Notes: generated by a model not told the origin, from the sequence alone. A stretch of DNA of 47,595 nucleotides from an uncultured Clostridia bacterium (GCA_904501765.1 CAJGCM010000005.1:1-47595), one strand, 5' to 3'; shown: positions 30,983 to 39,677, numbered from the stretch's first letter. Program-made: numbers and translations.

Positions 30983-31282
30983 ATGGAAAACTACGAAGTA
31001 ACAGAAATGGAAGTAACAGACGTAACGACGGAACCGGAATGCGAAACGGAAACGTATTGCGAAAACGGAGGTATAAGCGCAAAAGACGCGATAACCATTG
31101 GCGCTGTAACCCTTGTAGGGGCAGCAGCACTTAAATGGCTCGGAAAGAAGCTTAAACCGGTATTCGTAAAAAAAGCGGCTAAGTTCTGCACAAAGAACGG
31201 CTACACCGTCGTACCTAACGAAGTTCTTGACGCCGAAGTAGAGGAATCCGTAGAGGAAACCTACGAAGTAGAAGAGGATTGA
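30983..31282 (+). CDS. Acidic protein with one membrane-like helix (99 aa)
   Basis: The N-terminus is strongly acidic with two Cys (TEPECETETYCENG). The middle is AITIGAVTLVGAAALKWLGK, a likely membrane helix followed by Lys residues. A region KPVFVKKAAKFCTKNGYTVV and an acidic tail (EVEESVEETYEVEED) end it. Start ATG 30983 follows AAAGGAAA. It lies between DUF6353-like genes and carries its own terminator. Function unknown. Confidence 0.6.
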   Translation: MENYEVTEMEVTDVTTEPECETETYCENGGISAKDAITIGAVTLVGAAALKWLGKKLKPVFVKKAAKFCTKNGYTVVPNEVLDAEVEESVEETYEVEED

Positions 31283-31285
31283 TTC

Positions 31286-31325
31286 AAAGAGGGAGGTACC
31301 TTTAACTAGGTATCTCTCTTTTACT
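31286..31325 (+). terminator. Terminator of the 99-aa unit
   Basis: AGAGGGAGGTACC (31288-31300) pairs imperfectly with GGTATCTCTCTT (31309-31320), then TTTAC. Confidence 0.6.
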
Positions 31326-31347
31326 TTTATCGAAAGGATTGAAAAAC

Positions 31348-31965
31348 ATGAGCGATTACACAAAACCTACAGGCACACCCTCCAGACCTACAGTGCCTGT
31401 GGAAAAGAAAAAAGTAGAAAAAGTCGTTAGCGGAAAGGTTAAGACGAAAAAGAAAGGTGCTGTAACCAAATTCGCAGACGTATTTCTCGCAGAAGATATT
31501 AACAACGTAAAAAACTTTCTCGTATCTGATGTCATATTACCGACAATGAAAAAAGCTTTCTATGACCTTATCACAAAAGGTGCGGGCATGTTTATCTATG
31601 GTGACCGATCACCTAGAAACGACACTCGTACGGGGGACAGCGTATCTTACAGAAACTATAGTGACTATAGTCGCAACGATCGTCGCTACACATCCTCAGC
31701 AAGACCTGTTGGCGGATATAGCTACGAGGATCTTGTATTCGAAAGTTTTGACGAGGCAGATCGAGTACTTACTCAGTTGGACGCGATCATACAAGAATAC
31801 CATGTTGTATCTGTAGCAGAGCTGTATGAATCCGCCGGTATGGCAGCCAACTACACCGACCACTATTATGGCTGGACAGATATTCATACGGCGAACATCG
31901 TTCCTGACAAAGATGGTTGGGTGATAAGAATGCCCAAAGCAACATCTATCAAAAACATGAAATAA
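31348..31965 (+). CDS. Soluble relative of the DUF6353-like proteins (205 aa)
   Basis: The N-terminus is basic and disordered (KPTGTPSRPTVPVEKKKVEK). A middle segment (NVKNFLVSDVILPTMKKAFY) is helical. The C-terminal ~90 residues (SYEDLVFESFDEADRVLTQL, VVSVAELYESAGM, YYGWTD, GWVIRMPKA) match the C-terminal domain order of the DUF6353-like paralogues, but the two membrane helices are missing. Start ATG 31348 lies 8 nt after AAAGGATTG. A possible partner or regulator of the membrane forms. Confidence 0.65.
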   Translation: MSDYTKPTGTPSRPTVPVEKKKVEKVVSGKVKTKKKGAVTKFADVFLAEDINNVKNFLVSDVILPTMKKAFYDLITKGAGMFIYGDRSPRNDTRTGDSVSYRNYSDYSRNDRRYTSSARPVGGYSYEDLVFESFDEADRVLTQLDAIIQEYHVVSVAELYESAGMAANYTDHYYGWTDIHTANIVPDKDGWVIRMPKATSIKNMK

Positions 31966-31978
31966 CAAGAGGTACATT

Positions 31979-32110
31979 ATGAAAGAAAAGAAATCATTCG
32001 CTTATAGATGCGGACAGGCAGTAGCTGCAGTATTGTGGGGCTGCCTCACATCTTGTCTCATCGCTATTATGATAGCAGCAACACTCAAATTTATTACAAT
32101 ACTTTTCTAA
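31979..32110 (+). CDS. Small membrane protein (43 aa)
   Basis: MKEKKSFAYRCGQAVAAVLW, then GCLTSCLIAIMIAATLKFIT: a basic start and one long membrane helix with three Cys. The ribosome site is AGAGGT. It sits between the soluble relative and the third DUF6353-like gene without motif or terminator, so the three are probably one transcript. Confidence 0.6.
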   Translation: MKEKKSFAYRCGQAVAAVLWGCLTSCLIAIMIAATLKFITILF

Positions 32111-32130
32111 GTTGAAAGGAGATATTTAAA

Positions 32131-33087
32131 ATGACTAAAGTAGAACTTGTAAATAAAGTAACTCGAACATTCCACAAAGGCATGTTCCAGCTCAAAAAAC
32201 ACAGCCCCGAAATTCTTGTGATCGGTGGCGTCATCGGTACTGTTGTGGCAGGCGTAATGGCTTGTAAAGCTACAACTAAAGTGGATGCGATCCTTGCAAA
32301 GGCCAAAGGAGACGTGGACAAAATCCATCGTGTTAAAGATCAGCCCGAACTTAACGAGTTGTATAAGAACGAATACGGCGAAGATTATACAGAATCAACT
32401 ATGAAGAAAGACCTTGCAGTTGTATACACTAAAACAGGTCTCGAACTTGCTAAAACATACGCTCCGTCCGTGGCAGTGGCAGCGGTATCCATCACGGCTA
32501 TTCTTGCGGGTAACAATATTCTTCGTCAGCGTGCAGTTGCATACGCTGCAGCGTTCACATCCGTAGATAACAGCTTCAAAGAATACCGCGAGCGTGTTGT
32601 TGAGCGCTTCGGTAAAGACCTTGATAAAGAGCTTCGCTACAATATCAGAGCGCAAGAAATAGAAGAAACTGTCGTGAACGAAGATGGCACAGAAGAAAAA
32701 GTAACAGTAACCAAACAGGTAATGAACCCTAGCCCGTATGATGAATTCACACGTTGCTTTGATGAGACTTGCACTGGCTGGTGTCGAAATGCCGAAATAA
32801 ATCTGGCCTATCTGATCGGACAGCAGAGCTTCGTTAACGAACGACTTCAGAGCCGCGGTTACATGTCAGTGAACGATGTATATGAGGCGCTTGGCTTCCA
32901 GAAAACAGGCATTGGACAGTGTATCGGCTGGGTATACGATGAGAAAAATCCTGACGTTGCCAACTACATCGACTTCGGTATTCACGATCTTCGAGACCCC
33001 GACAAACGCGCATTCGTTAACGGCTATGAGAAATCTATCTGGCTCACATTCAATCCAGATGGAGATCTTAGAACGTTAATTCCTTGA
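32131..33087 (+). CDS. DUF6353-like phage membrane protein, paralogue 3
   Basis: At 318 aa this is the largest of the family. Helix 1 is ILVIGGVIGTVVAGVMACKA; an inserted charged loop (about residues 55-90) contains DQPELNELYKNEYGEDY. Helix 2 is PSVAVAAVSITAILAGNNIL; the coiled segment is FKEYRERVVERFGKDLDKEL. The C-terminal domain has an acidic insert (VVNEDGTEEKVTVTKQ), then YMSVNDVYEALGFQ and CIGWVYDEKN. AAAGGAG lies upstream. Codon use is more regular than in the other two, closer to the structural genes. Function unknown. Confidence 0.75.
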   Translation: MTKVELVNKVTRTFHKGMFQLKKHSPEILVIGGVIGTVVAGVMACKATTKVDAILAKAKGDVDKIHRVKDQPELNELYKNEYGEDYTESTMKKDLAVVYTKTGLELAKTYAPSVAVAAVSITAILAGNNILRQRAVAYAAAFTSVDNSFKEYRERVVERFGKDLDKELRYNIRAQEIEETVVNEDGTEEKVTVTKQVMNPSPYDEFTRCFDETCTGWCRNAEINLAYLIGQQSFVNERLQSRGYMSVNDVYEALGFQKTGIGQCIGWVYDEKNPDVANYIDFGIHDLRDPDKRAFVNGYEKSIWLTFNPDGDLRTLIP

Positions 33088-33187
33088 AGGGATGGGTTTG
33101 ACACCTTCCTTACAGGATCACCGCAAGATTTATTCGACTTCCCTTGGTTCTTCAATATTTGAGGGGCTAAGGGAGAAAGGATGAGAT

Positions 33188-33379
33188 ATGAACCAATATT
33201 CATATAACGGGCCCGTTATGGAATTTGGTAGATGTATTAACCGACATTGGCAAGGTAGTACGTATGCCCCATCCGAAAGTAAGGCTCGATGTAATCTCAT
33301 GTACCAATACAAAAAACAGTTTCGTAAAGCGACAGATGCGAAGATTAACTTGCCTGGGAAGATTACGATAACTGGATGA
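33188..33379 (+). CDS. Small conserved phage protein (63 aa)
   Basis: It starts MNQYSYNGPVMEFGRCINRH and has STYAPSESKARCNLMYQYKK and KINLPGKI. I recognise this as a short, strongly conserved family in Clostridia phages, basic, of unknown function. The ribosome site is GAAAGGATGAG. The 100 nt upstream hold a weak hairpin (GAAGG...CCTTC) and a decayed relative of the 30-bp motif near 33121. Confidence 0.65.
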   Translation: MNQYSYNGPVMEFGRCINRHWQGSTYAPSESKARCNLMYQYKKQFRKATDAKINLPGKITITG

Positions 33380-33393
33380 AAAGGGGTATCCCT

Positions 33394-33624
33394 ATGACTG
33401 GAAGAGAATTGATTATTTATATTTTACAAAATAATCTTGAAGATGAACCGGTTTTCAATGATGGTAAACTTCTCGGCTTTGTAACTGCAGGCGAAGTCGC
33501 GAAGGAAATGGATGTAGGTGTGGCCACAGTATATGTGTGGATACATCAGCGACGACTAGACGGAATATTTATCGGAGGAAAGATTTATATTCCGGCTAAT
33601 TACGAGTTAAAACCAGAGTATTGA
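33394..33624 (+). CDS. Helix-turn-helix protein, excisionase/MerR-like
   Basis: This 76-aa protein has AGEVAKEMDVGVATVYVWIH followed by RRLDGIFIGGKIYIP, the winged helix-turn-helix of the excisionase (HTH_17) fold. Start ATG 33394 lies after AAAAGGGG. It could act as a transcription factor or as a directionality factor for the serine integrase. It lies ~10 kb from the integrase, so excision is not indicated by position. A DNA-binding role is likely; the target is unknown. Confidence 0.7.
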   Translation: MTGRELIIYILQNNLEDEPVFNDGKLLGFVTAGEVAKEMDVGVATVYVWIHQRRLDGIFIGGKIYIPANYELKPEY

Positions 33625-33649
33625 CCTCAAGCGAAAGGAGTAATAGATA

Positions 33650-33751
33650 ATGACTGATAAGTTATCTCTTGTTTCTTATACTTTAGCCGCGCTGGCAGGT
33701 ATTTGTTTTGTAAGCGGTGTCGTCATTATATCCAGCGAAGGGAGAATCTAA
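33650..33751 (+). CDS. Small membrane protein (33 aa)
   Basis: MTDKLSLVSYTLAALAGICF then VSGVVIISSEGRI: one membrane helix with very short ends. GAAAGGAG lies 9 nt upstream and the next gene follows within 1 nt, so it looks translated and coupled. Function unknown. Confidence 0.5.
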   Translation: MTDKLSLVSYTLAALAGICFVSGVVIISSEGRI

Positions 33752-33752
33752 C

Positions 33753-33914
33753 ATGAACCGACTTCAATCATTGTTAGAAGTGTTAGACTATACATTAGAC
33801 TCAAAGAAAAAACGGCACATTGCAGGAGGTATTCTATTGAGTATCTCCGTATTATTTGGCGGTTTGGCATTTACCGTCATGACCTTGAAAGTTGAGGAGG
33901 AAAGCCTTGAATAA
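33753..33914 (+). CDS. Small membrane protein (53 aa)
   Basis: MNRLQSLLEVLDYTLDSKKK is a soluble N-terminus; HIAGGILLSISVLFGGLAFT is a membrane helix; the tail is acidic (LKVEEESLE). Start ATG 33753 follows GAAGGGAG. It overlaps the next gene's TTG start by 8 nt, and its last codons hold that gene's ribosome site (GAGGAGG). Function unknown. Confidence 0.55.
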   Translation: MNRLQSLLEVLDYTLDSKKKRHIAGGILLSISVLFGGLAFTVMTLKVEEESLE

Positions 33915-34467
33915 GAAAATTATATTTGCATTTTCCATCGGAGCGGCCATCGGATCGCTTGTAACATGGGGGATGATAAAGAACAAATATGAGCAAATGG
34001 CTCAGGAAAAGATTGCTGAGGCGCAAGCAGCACTTGACCGAAAACAAAAAAAAACTACAAAAACACCCGAGGATGTCAGAGCTGAGATAGAGACTAGAGT
34101 CGAGGCGCATGAGGAAGCAGTCGAAGAATACGAAGAACTCATCGAAGAGTGTGGATATTCGACCTATTCCCGTGCGGTGAACAGTGATCCTGCTAAACAG
34201 AAACTCATATACATTATTCCGCCGTGGGAATATGGTGAAATTGACGGCTATGACGGGGTTGAGCTTACGTACTGGAGTGATGGGGTAGTAACTGACGATC
34301 TCGACGAACCAGTAGAAGACATCGAGGGCACCATCGGATACGAATCTCTAAAACATTTCGGAGAGTATGAAGATGATTCAATATGCGTTCGAAACGACAT
34401 ACGCAAAGTCGATTATCAGGTCCTCTACGATGAGAGAGCATATTCGATGGCCATACTGGAGGCATAA
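33907..34467 (+). CDS. Membrane-anchored conserved phage protein (186 aa)
   Basis: It starts with TTG 8 nt after GAGGAGG. An N-terminal anchor (IIFAFSIGAAIGSLVTWGMI) is followed by a coiled coil (about residues 28-80) and a conserved acidic domain with YIIPPWEYGEIDGYDGVELT, DLDEPVEDIEGTIGYESLKH and FGEYEDDSICVRNDIRKVDY. I recognise this C-terminal domain as widespread in Clostridia phages, usually next to the gene that follows here; function unknown. Confidence 0.7.
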   Translation: MNKKIIFAFSIGAAIGSLVTWGMIKNKYEQMAQEKIAEAQAALDRKQKKTTKTPEDVRAEIETRVEAHEEAVEEYEELIEECGYSTYSRAVNSDPAKQKLIYIIPPWEYGEIDGYDGVELTYWSDGVVTDDLDEPVEDIEGTIGYESLKHFGEYEDDSICVRNDIRKVDYQVLYDERAYSMAILEA

Positions 34468-35021
34468 TGACACGAGATGAGATAAGTAATGGCTATTTTA
34501 ACTGGATATACAGAATGATGTGCGATGGACGCTATCCTAAGACGATTTCGTTTAAGAAACTTCTATTGCGACTCCATAACATCGAATTCACTTATCTGAT
34601 ACCTAAAGACGCCAACAGAGCAGAAGACGGATTAGATTTACGCAGACGCTATGCTACATTGCCAGAGAACGATGAGCATCACCCTCGTCGAATCATGAAT
34701 GTTCTGGACGGACCGTGTAGTGTCCTCGAAATGATGGTCGGCTTAGCCGTTCGTTGCGAGGAAACAATCATGGATGATCCTGCATATGGAGACCGTACTA
34801 GACAATGGTTTTGGGGGATGCTGTCCAACCTTGGCTTGGGAGGGATGACCGACGAACTCTACAATCGATTCGAAGTAGATCGCATAGTCGCAACACTCCT
34901 ACGACGAGAGTACGAACCAAATGGCAAGGGCGGATTGTTCACAGTCAGACATTGCGATCGTGATTTACGTACGGTTGAAATCTGGGTTCAGCTCCTGTGG
35001 TATATAAACAGTATCAGTTGA
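34467..35021 (+). CDS. Conserved phage protein next to the replication gene (184 aa)
   Basis: It contains YFNWIYRMMCD, SFKKLLLRLHNIEFTYLIPK, DANRAEDGLDLRRRY, LDGPCSVLEMMVGLAVRCEE, DRTRQWFWGMLSNLGLG and GGLFTVRHCDRDLRTVEIWV. This is a very conserved family in Clostridia phages, without a known function. It overlaps the upstream gene by 1 nt and precedes the helicase-primase-polymerase gene, suggesting a replication or nucleotide-related role. No catalytic motif recognised. Confidence 0.75.
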   Translation: MTRDEISNGYFNWIYRMMCDGRYPKTISFKKLLLRLHNIEFTYLIPKDANRAEDGLDLRRRYATLPENDEHHPRRIMNVLDGPCSVLEMMVGLAVRCEETIMDDPAYGDRTRQWFWGMLSNLGLGGMTDELYNRFEVDRIVATLLRREYEPNGKGGLFTVRHCDRDLRTVEIWVQLLWYINSIS

Positions 35022-35049
35022 TATTTACACCATAAAGGAGAATAAAAAT

Positions 35050-38000
35050 GTGCTTGATTTCCTAACAATTGCCGCTCGTCCCCTAAAATCTGGCGGTATC
35101 GAGATCTATCCGAGTTTCAAGCTCTATCCGAAAAGTCAGGATCTTATGATTCGAGGTAAGGACTTTTATGCTATATGGGTTGAAGAACGCGGTCTATGGT
35201 CTACGGACGAACAAGACGCACTACAATTGATAGATATAGAACTTGATAACTATGCGCGAGAATATCGTCAAAACCATCCTGGGACGAGCGTTAAAGTGCT
35301 ATATGCGAGAAACTCTGAGTCTGGCGTTATCACTGCCTGGCACAACTTTTGTCAGAAACAGTTGCGAGACTCGTATGTAATACTTGACGAAAATTTGATA
35401 TTTGCTAACGCCGAAACAACAAAAGAGGATTATGCAAGTAAAAAACTTCACTATCCTCTTGAGGGCGGAGAAACCCCGGCATACGATAAGCTTATTTCTA
35501 CTTTATATTCTGAAGAAGAAAGACATAAGATAGAATGGGCTATCGGGTCCATCGTGTCGGGGGAATCCAAACATATACAAAAATTCCTTGTACTCTATGG
35601 CTCTGCGGGTACAGGTAAATCTACCATCTTGAATATTATCCAGCAGCTTTTCGAAGGATATTATTCAGTATTCGATGCTAAGTCGCTAGGTTCATCCAGT
35701 CATCAGTTTGCTTTGGAGGCATTTAAAACGAACCCTCTAGTAGCCATACAGCATGACGGCGACTTGTCGAAGATCGAAGACAATACGAGACTTAACAGTT
35801 TGGTTTCACACGAGCTTATGACTGTTAACGAAAAGTTCAAAGGACAATATACGAGCCAATTTAAATGCTTCCTGTTCATGGGCACCAATAAACCCGTAAA
35901 GATCACCGATGCGAAATCTGGTCTTATACGACGTTTGATAGACGTAACGCCCTCTGGCAATAAACTCGATCCGAGAGAGTATAAGAATATAATGAACCGA
36001 ATACCCTTCGAACTTGGCGGCATAGCGAGTCATTGTCTCAATGTATATTTAGACATGCCTGGTGCATACGACAACTATATTCCTATGTCCATGATGGGAG
36101 CATCGAATGACTTCTATAACTTCGTTCTTGACGCGTATCACGTATTCAAAACTGAGGACGGAACCACTCGTAAAGCTGCATGGGAGATGTATAAGACCTA
36201 TTGTGATGATGCAAAAGTGCCTTATCCGTTGAACTTGCGAGCTTTCACCGAGGAGTTGAAGAACTACTTCCATGAATATGCAGACAGATTCAATTGCGAT
36301 GACGGATCAAGAGTTCGCAGTTATTATAGCGGATTCCGAACTGATAAATTCGAATTCGATATGCCGACGGTTCACAAGATAGAAGATTACAAACCGAAGT
36401 TAATGGCAATTGACTCGACTGATTCTATATTTGATATTGCGCGGGCCGACTGCATTGCCCAATATGCATCCTCATACGAAACACCAACCCAAAAATGGGA
36501 CGATGTAACTACTATATTGTCCGACTTAGACACGACAAAGCTTCATTATGTAAAAGTGCCGGAGAATCATATCGTAATCGACTTTGACCTTAAAGACGAG
36601 AACGGTAATAAATCTCTGGCTCTTAATCTTGAAGCTGCTAGCAAATGGCCCGCCACTTACGCCGAACTTAGCAAAAGCGGACGGGGCGTGCATCTCCATT
36701 ATATGTATACTGGGGATGTTAATAAGCTAAGTCGTGTCTATGACGACTTTATAGAAGTTAAAGTATTCACAGGTAATAGTTCTTTGAGACGCAAGTTCAC
36801 GAAATGCAACGACTTGCCGATCGCGACAATTAGCTCTGGATTACCATTGAAAGGGGAGGATAAATTGGTTAGTCGAGACGTTATACAAAGCGAAAAAGGA
36901 CTTAGAACGATGATTAAGCGGAACCTTGGCAAAGAGATCCACGCAAGTACTAAGTCTAGTATCGATTTCATAAATAAGATTTTGACGGATGCATATGAAG
37001 ATGGGTTGAAGTACGACGTATCAGATATGTACAATGCGGTATTTGACTTTGCTGCAAATAGCACCAATCAGGCCGAATACTGCATGAAACTTGTAACAAA
37101 GATGCCGTTCAAATCGGACGAACCGTCTGAAGCGGTATTGAGTAGTGAGGAAGACCCGATAGTATTCTATGACGTAGAGGTATTTCCTAACCTCTTCATA
37201 GTTAACTGGAAAGTCGAGGGTAAGGGTAAGCCTGTTGTAAGGATGATTAACCCTAAACCTATTGATATTGAGCCTTTGCTTGGCATGAAGCTGGTCGGCT
37301 TTAACTGTCGTAGGTACGACAATCATATGCTCTATGCGAGACTTATGGGTTATACAAACGAACAGTTGTTCAACGCTTCACAGAAAATAATTAATAACGA
37401 GCCTGACTGTTTCTTCGGCGAGGCTTATAATATTTCGTACACCGATATTTACGATTTCTCAGCCACAAAGCAAAGCTTGAAAAAATGGGAAATCGAACTT
37501 GGCATACACCACCAGGAACTTGGTTTGCCTTGGGATAAGCCTGTGCCAGAGGACTTGTGGGTTAAAGTTGCAGAGTATTGCGATAATGACGTTATTGCTA
37601 CGGAAGCAGTGTTTAATCATTTGCAGGCGGACTGGATCGCAAGACAGATTCTATCCGACTTGGCAGAGATGTCGGTTAACGATACGACAAACACACTTAC
37701 CACGAGAATTATATTTGGCAAGGATCGTAAACCCCAGTCTCAGTTCAACTATCGCGATCTCTCAAAGCCGGTATACGAACTTGATAGAGATACTCGTGAA
37801 TTCTTAAATCGTGCTGCCCCTGAGATGATGGCGCAGAAGCATGGCGAGAAAGAAAGTCTCTTGCCATATTTCGAGGGATACGAATTCGATCATGGCGTAT
37901 CTACGTATCGTGGGGAAGAAGTAGGCGAAGGCGGATATGTCTACGCTGAACCTGGCATGCACGGACATGTAGCTTTGCTGGATATTGCTTCGATGCATCC

Positions 38001-39114
38001 TCATAGCACAATTGCAGAGGTATTATTCGGGGTTAAATTCACTACGGCGTTCAAAGAAATCGTTGACGGACGTGTATCGATCAAGCACAAAGCATGGGAT
38101 GATGTAAACAACATGCTTGAGGGTAAACTGACGAAGTATATTCAAAAGGTTATAGACGGCGAGATTACAAATACTCAGCTTGCTAACGCTTTAAAGATTG
38201 CGATTAACTCGGTTTACGGCTTGACTTCGGCCAAGTTCGACAATCCGTTCCGTGATCCTCGTAATATCGATAACATTGTTGCTAAGCGTGGTGCATTGTT
38301 CATGATCGACTTGAAACATGCAGTGCAGGAGCAGGGGTATACTGTAGCGCATATTAAGACAGACTCTATTAAGATTCCGGATGCTACACCTCAGATTATC
38401 CAGTTCGTAATGGACTTTGGTAAAAAATACGGTTATACCTTTGAGCATGAGGATACGTACGAGAAAATGTGTCTTGTCAATAATGCGGTGTATGTTGCTA
38501 AATATAAGAAACCTCACATCGATAAAGAGACAGGTAAAGAGGAATGGTGGACTGCTACCGGCACACAGTTCCAAGTTCCGTATGTATTCAAGAAATTGTT
38601 CAGCAAAGAGGCGATCGAGTTCCAAGACGTATGTGAGACCAAATCTGTAACCTCCGCTTTGTATCTTGACATGAATGAAGGCATGCCCGACGTAACATTC
38701 TACGAGAACTTAAAACTCGCTAGGGAGAAGAGGGCAGACCAGCTTACGAAAAAAGAACAAAGAATGCTGGACGAATATAGACATCTTACCGACGAAGAAC
38801 TCGATGCGAAGATCGACGAGGGTCATGCTTATGCGTTTGTCGGAAAAGTTGGTCAGTTCTGTCCGATTAAAGAGGGCGGTAATGGTGGTATATTGTGCCG
38901 TGAGAAAGACGGTAAATATTATGCTGCCACCGGTACGAAAGGATATCGTTGGCTTGAGTCAGAGATGGTCAAAGTACTCGGTAAAGAGGATCAGATTGAT
39001 CGTAGCTATTACGACAAACTGGTAGACGATGCGGTAGATACGATGGGTAAATACGGAGACGTTGAACAGTTTTTGTCCGACGATCCGTGGCCCGAACTTC
39101 CGTTTTTGATATAA
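35050..39114 (+). CDS. SF3 helicase - AEP primase - exonuclease - family-B DNA polymerase fusion
   Basis: This is one 1354-aa frame with a GTG start 8 nt after AAAGGAG; the overlapping ATG at 35048 is out of frame and stops at once. Helicase: Walker A GSAGTGKST (184-192), Walker B HDGD (235-238), sensor Asn280 in FMGTN, Arg finger region SGLIRRL (P4/D5 type). Primase: DFD (Asp511, Asp513), SGRGVHLHY with His548/His550, Glu569 in IEVKVF (archaeo-eukaryotic primase order). Exonuclease: DVE (708-710), NCRRYD (752-757), YCDND (843-847). Polymerase: motif A DIASMHPHS (Asp978), motif B K1049...NSVYG, motif C KTDS (Asp1105). These are normally separate replication proteins. The first Asp of the usual DTD motif C is Lys. 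I see no frameshift or stop across the joins. Confidence 0.9.
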   Translation: MLDFLTIAARPLKSGGIEIYPSFKLYPKSQDLMIRGKDFYAIWVEERGLWSTDEQDALQLIDIELDNYAREYRQNHPGTSVKVLYARNSESGVITAWHNFCQKQLRDSYVILDENLIFANAETTKEDYASKKLHYPLEGGETPAYDKLISTLYSEEERHKIEWAIGSIVSGESKHIQKFLVLYGSAGTGKSTILNIIQQLFEGYYSVFDAKSLGSSSHQFALEAFKTNPLVAIQHDGDLSKIEDNTRLNSLVSHELMTVNEKFKGQYTSQFKCFLFMGTNKPVKITDAKSGLIRRLIDVTPSGNKLDPREYKNIMNRIPFELGGIASHCLNVYLDMPGAYDNYIPMSMMGASNDFYNFVLDAYHVFKTEDGTTRKAAWEMYKTYCDDAKVPYPLNLRAFTEELKNYFHEYADRFNCDDGSRVRSYYSGFRTDKFEFDMPTVHKIEDYKPKLMAIDSTDSIFDIARADCIAQYASSYETPTQKWDDVTTILSDLDTTKLHYVKVPENHIVIDFDLKDENGNKSLALNLEAASKWPATYAELSKSGRGVHLHYMYTGDVNKLSRVYDDFIEVKVFTGNSSLRRKFTKCNDLPIATISSGLPLKGEDKLVSRDVIQSEKGLRTMIKRNLGKEIHASTKSSIDFINKILTDAYEDGLKYDVSDMYNAVFDFAANSTNQAEYCMKLVTKMPFKSDEPSEAVLSSEEDPIVFYDVEVFPNLFIVNWKVEGKGKPVVRMINPKPIDIEPLLGMKLVGFNCRRYDNHMLYARLMGYTNEQLFNASQKIINNEPDCFFGEAYNISYTDIYDFSATKQSLKKWEIELGIHHQELGLPWDKPVPEDLWVKVAEYCDNDVIATEAVFNHLQADWIARQILSDLAEMSVNDTTNTLTTRIIFGKDRKPQSQFNYRDLSKPVYELDRDTREFLNRAAPEMMAQKHGEKESLLPYFEGYEFDHGVSTYRGEEVGEGGYVYAEPGMHGHVALLDIASMHPHSTIAEVLFGVKFTTAFKEIVDGRVSIKHKAWDDVNNMLEGKLTKYIQKVIDGEITNTQLANALKIAINSVYGLTSAKFDNPFRDPRNIDNIVAKRGALFMIDLKHAVQEQGYTVAHIKTDSIKIPDATPQIIQFVMDFGKKYGYTFEHEDTYEKMCLVNNAVYVAKYKKPHIDKETGKEEWWTATGTQFQVPYVFKKLFSKEAIEFQDVCETKSVTSALYLDMNEGMPDVTFYENLKLAREKRADQLTKKEQRMLDEYRHLTDEELDAKIDEGHAYAFVGKVGQFCPIKEGGNGGILCREKDGKYYAATGTKGYRWLESEMVKVLGKEDQIDRSYYDKLVDDAVDTMGKYGDVEQFLSDDPWPELPFLI

Positions 39115-39182
39115 TGTAGGGTAAATATAACCCAAAAAATAACGATATTGATATTTTATAAATTTAAAGGAGAAAACTTATT

Positions 39183-39677
39183 ATGAGACTTACATTTGCA
39201 CCTAGAGGTATCTTACAGATTGATGATGCGATCATCATGTTCAAAAACTTTTCCGGTAAAGGCGACATGTATAACCGCGAAGGTGATCGCAAATTCGCAC
39301 TTCGAATAACGGACCAGAGAATAGCAGACGAGCTTATGGAACAGGGCTGGAACGTGAGAGTTAAAGATCCTCGTACTCCCGACGAAGATCCTCTTATCTA
39401 TCTTGACGTAAAAGTTAAGATGAACGCTCGAGGTCCGGTTGTATATCTTGAGTCTGGCAATGCGGTAAATAAACTCGACGAGCACACTATCGGCTGCCTT
39501 GATAGAATCAGCATCGGCAGTGTAGACCTTGATATTCGTCCTTACGACTGGGAACTTCCTAACGGTAAACGTGGTCGTTCTGCGTATTTGCAGTCCATGC
39601 GTGTTGTTCAGAGAGTAGACGACCGCTTTGCTGCAAGATATTCTGACGAAGATCCCGATCAGGTTCCGTGGGACTGA
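39183..39677 (+). CDS. Putative single-stranded DNA-binding protein
   Basis: This 164-aa protein has MFKNFSGKGDMYNREGDRKF, ITDQRIADELMEQGWNVRVK, YLDVKVKMNARGPVVYLESG and VDLDIRPYDWELPNGKRGRS. I recognise the pattern from phage proteins annotated as ssDNA-binding and placed next to DNA polymerases. A beta-rich centre (OB-like) and an acidic C-terminus (YSDEDPDQVPWD) fit SSB proteins, whose acidic tails bind partners. It is probably the partner of the polymerase fusion upstream. Confidence 0.65.
   Translation: MRLTFAPRGILQIDDAIIMFKNFSGKGDMYNREGDRKFALRITDQRIADELMEQGWNVRVKDPRTPDEDPLIYLDVKVKMNARGPVVYLESGNAVNKLDEHTIGCLDRISIGSVDLDIRPYDWELPNGKRGRSAYLQSMRVVQRVDDRFAARYSDEDPDQVPWD

Noticed and set aside
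33121..33150. A 17th copy of the 30-bp motif (CCGCAAGATTTATTCG...)
   Set aside because: Only the first block resembles the consensus; the TATTATGAAA block is missing, so at most it is a decayed copy.
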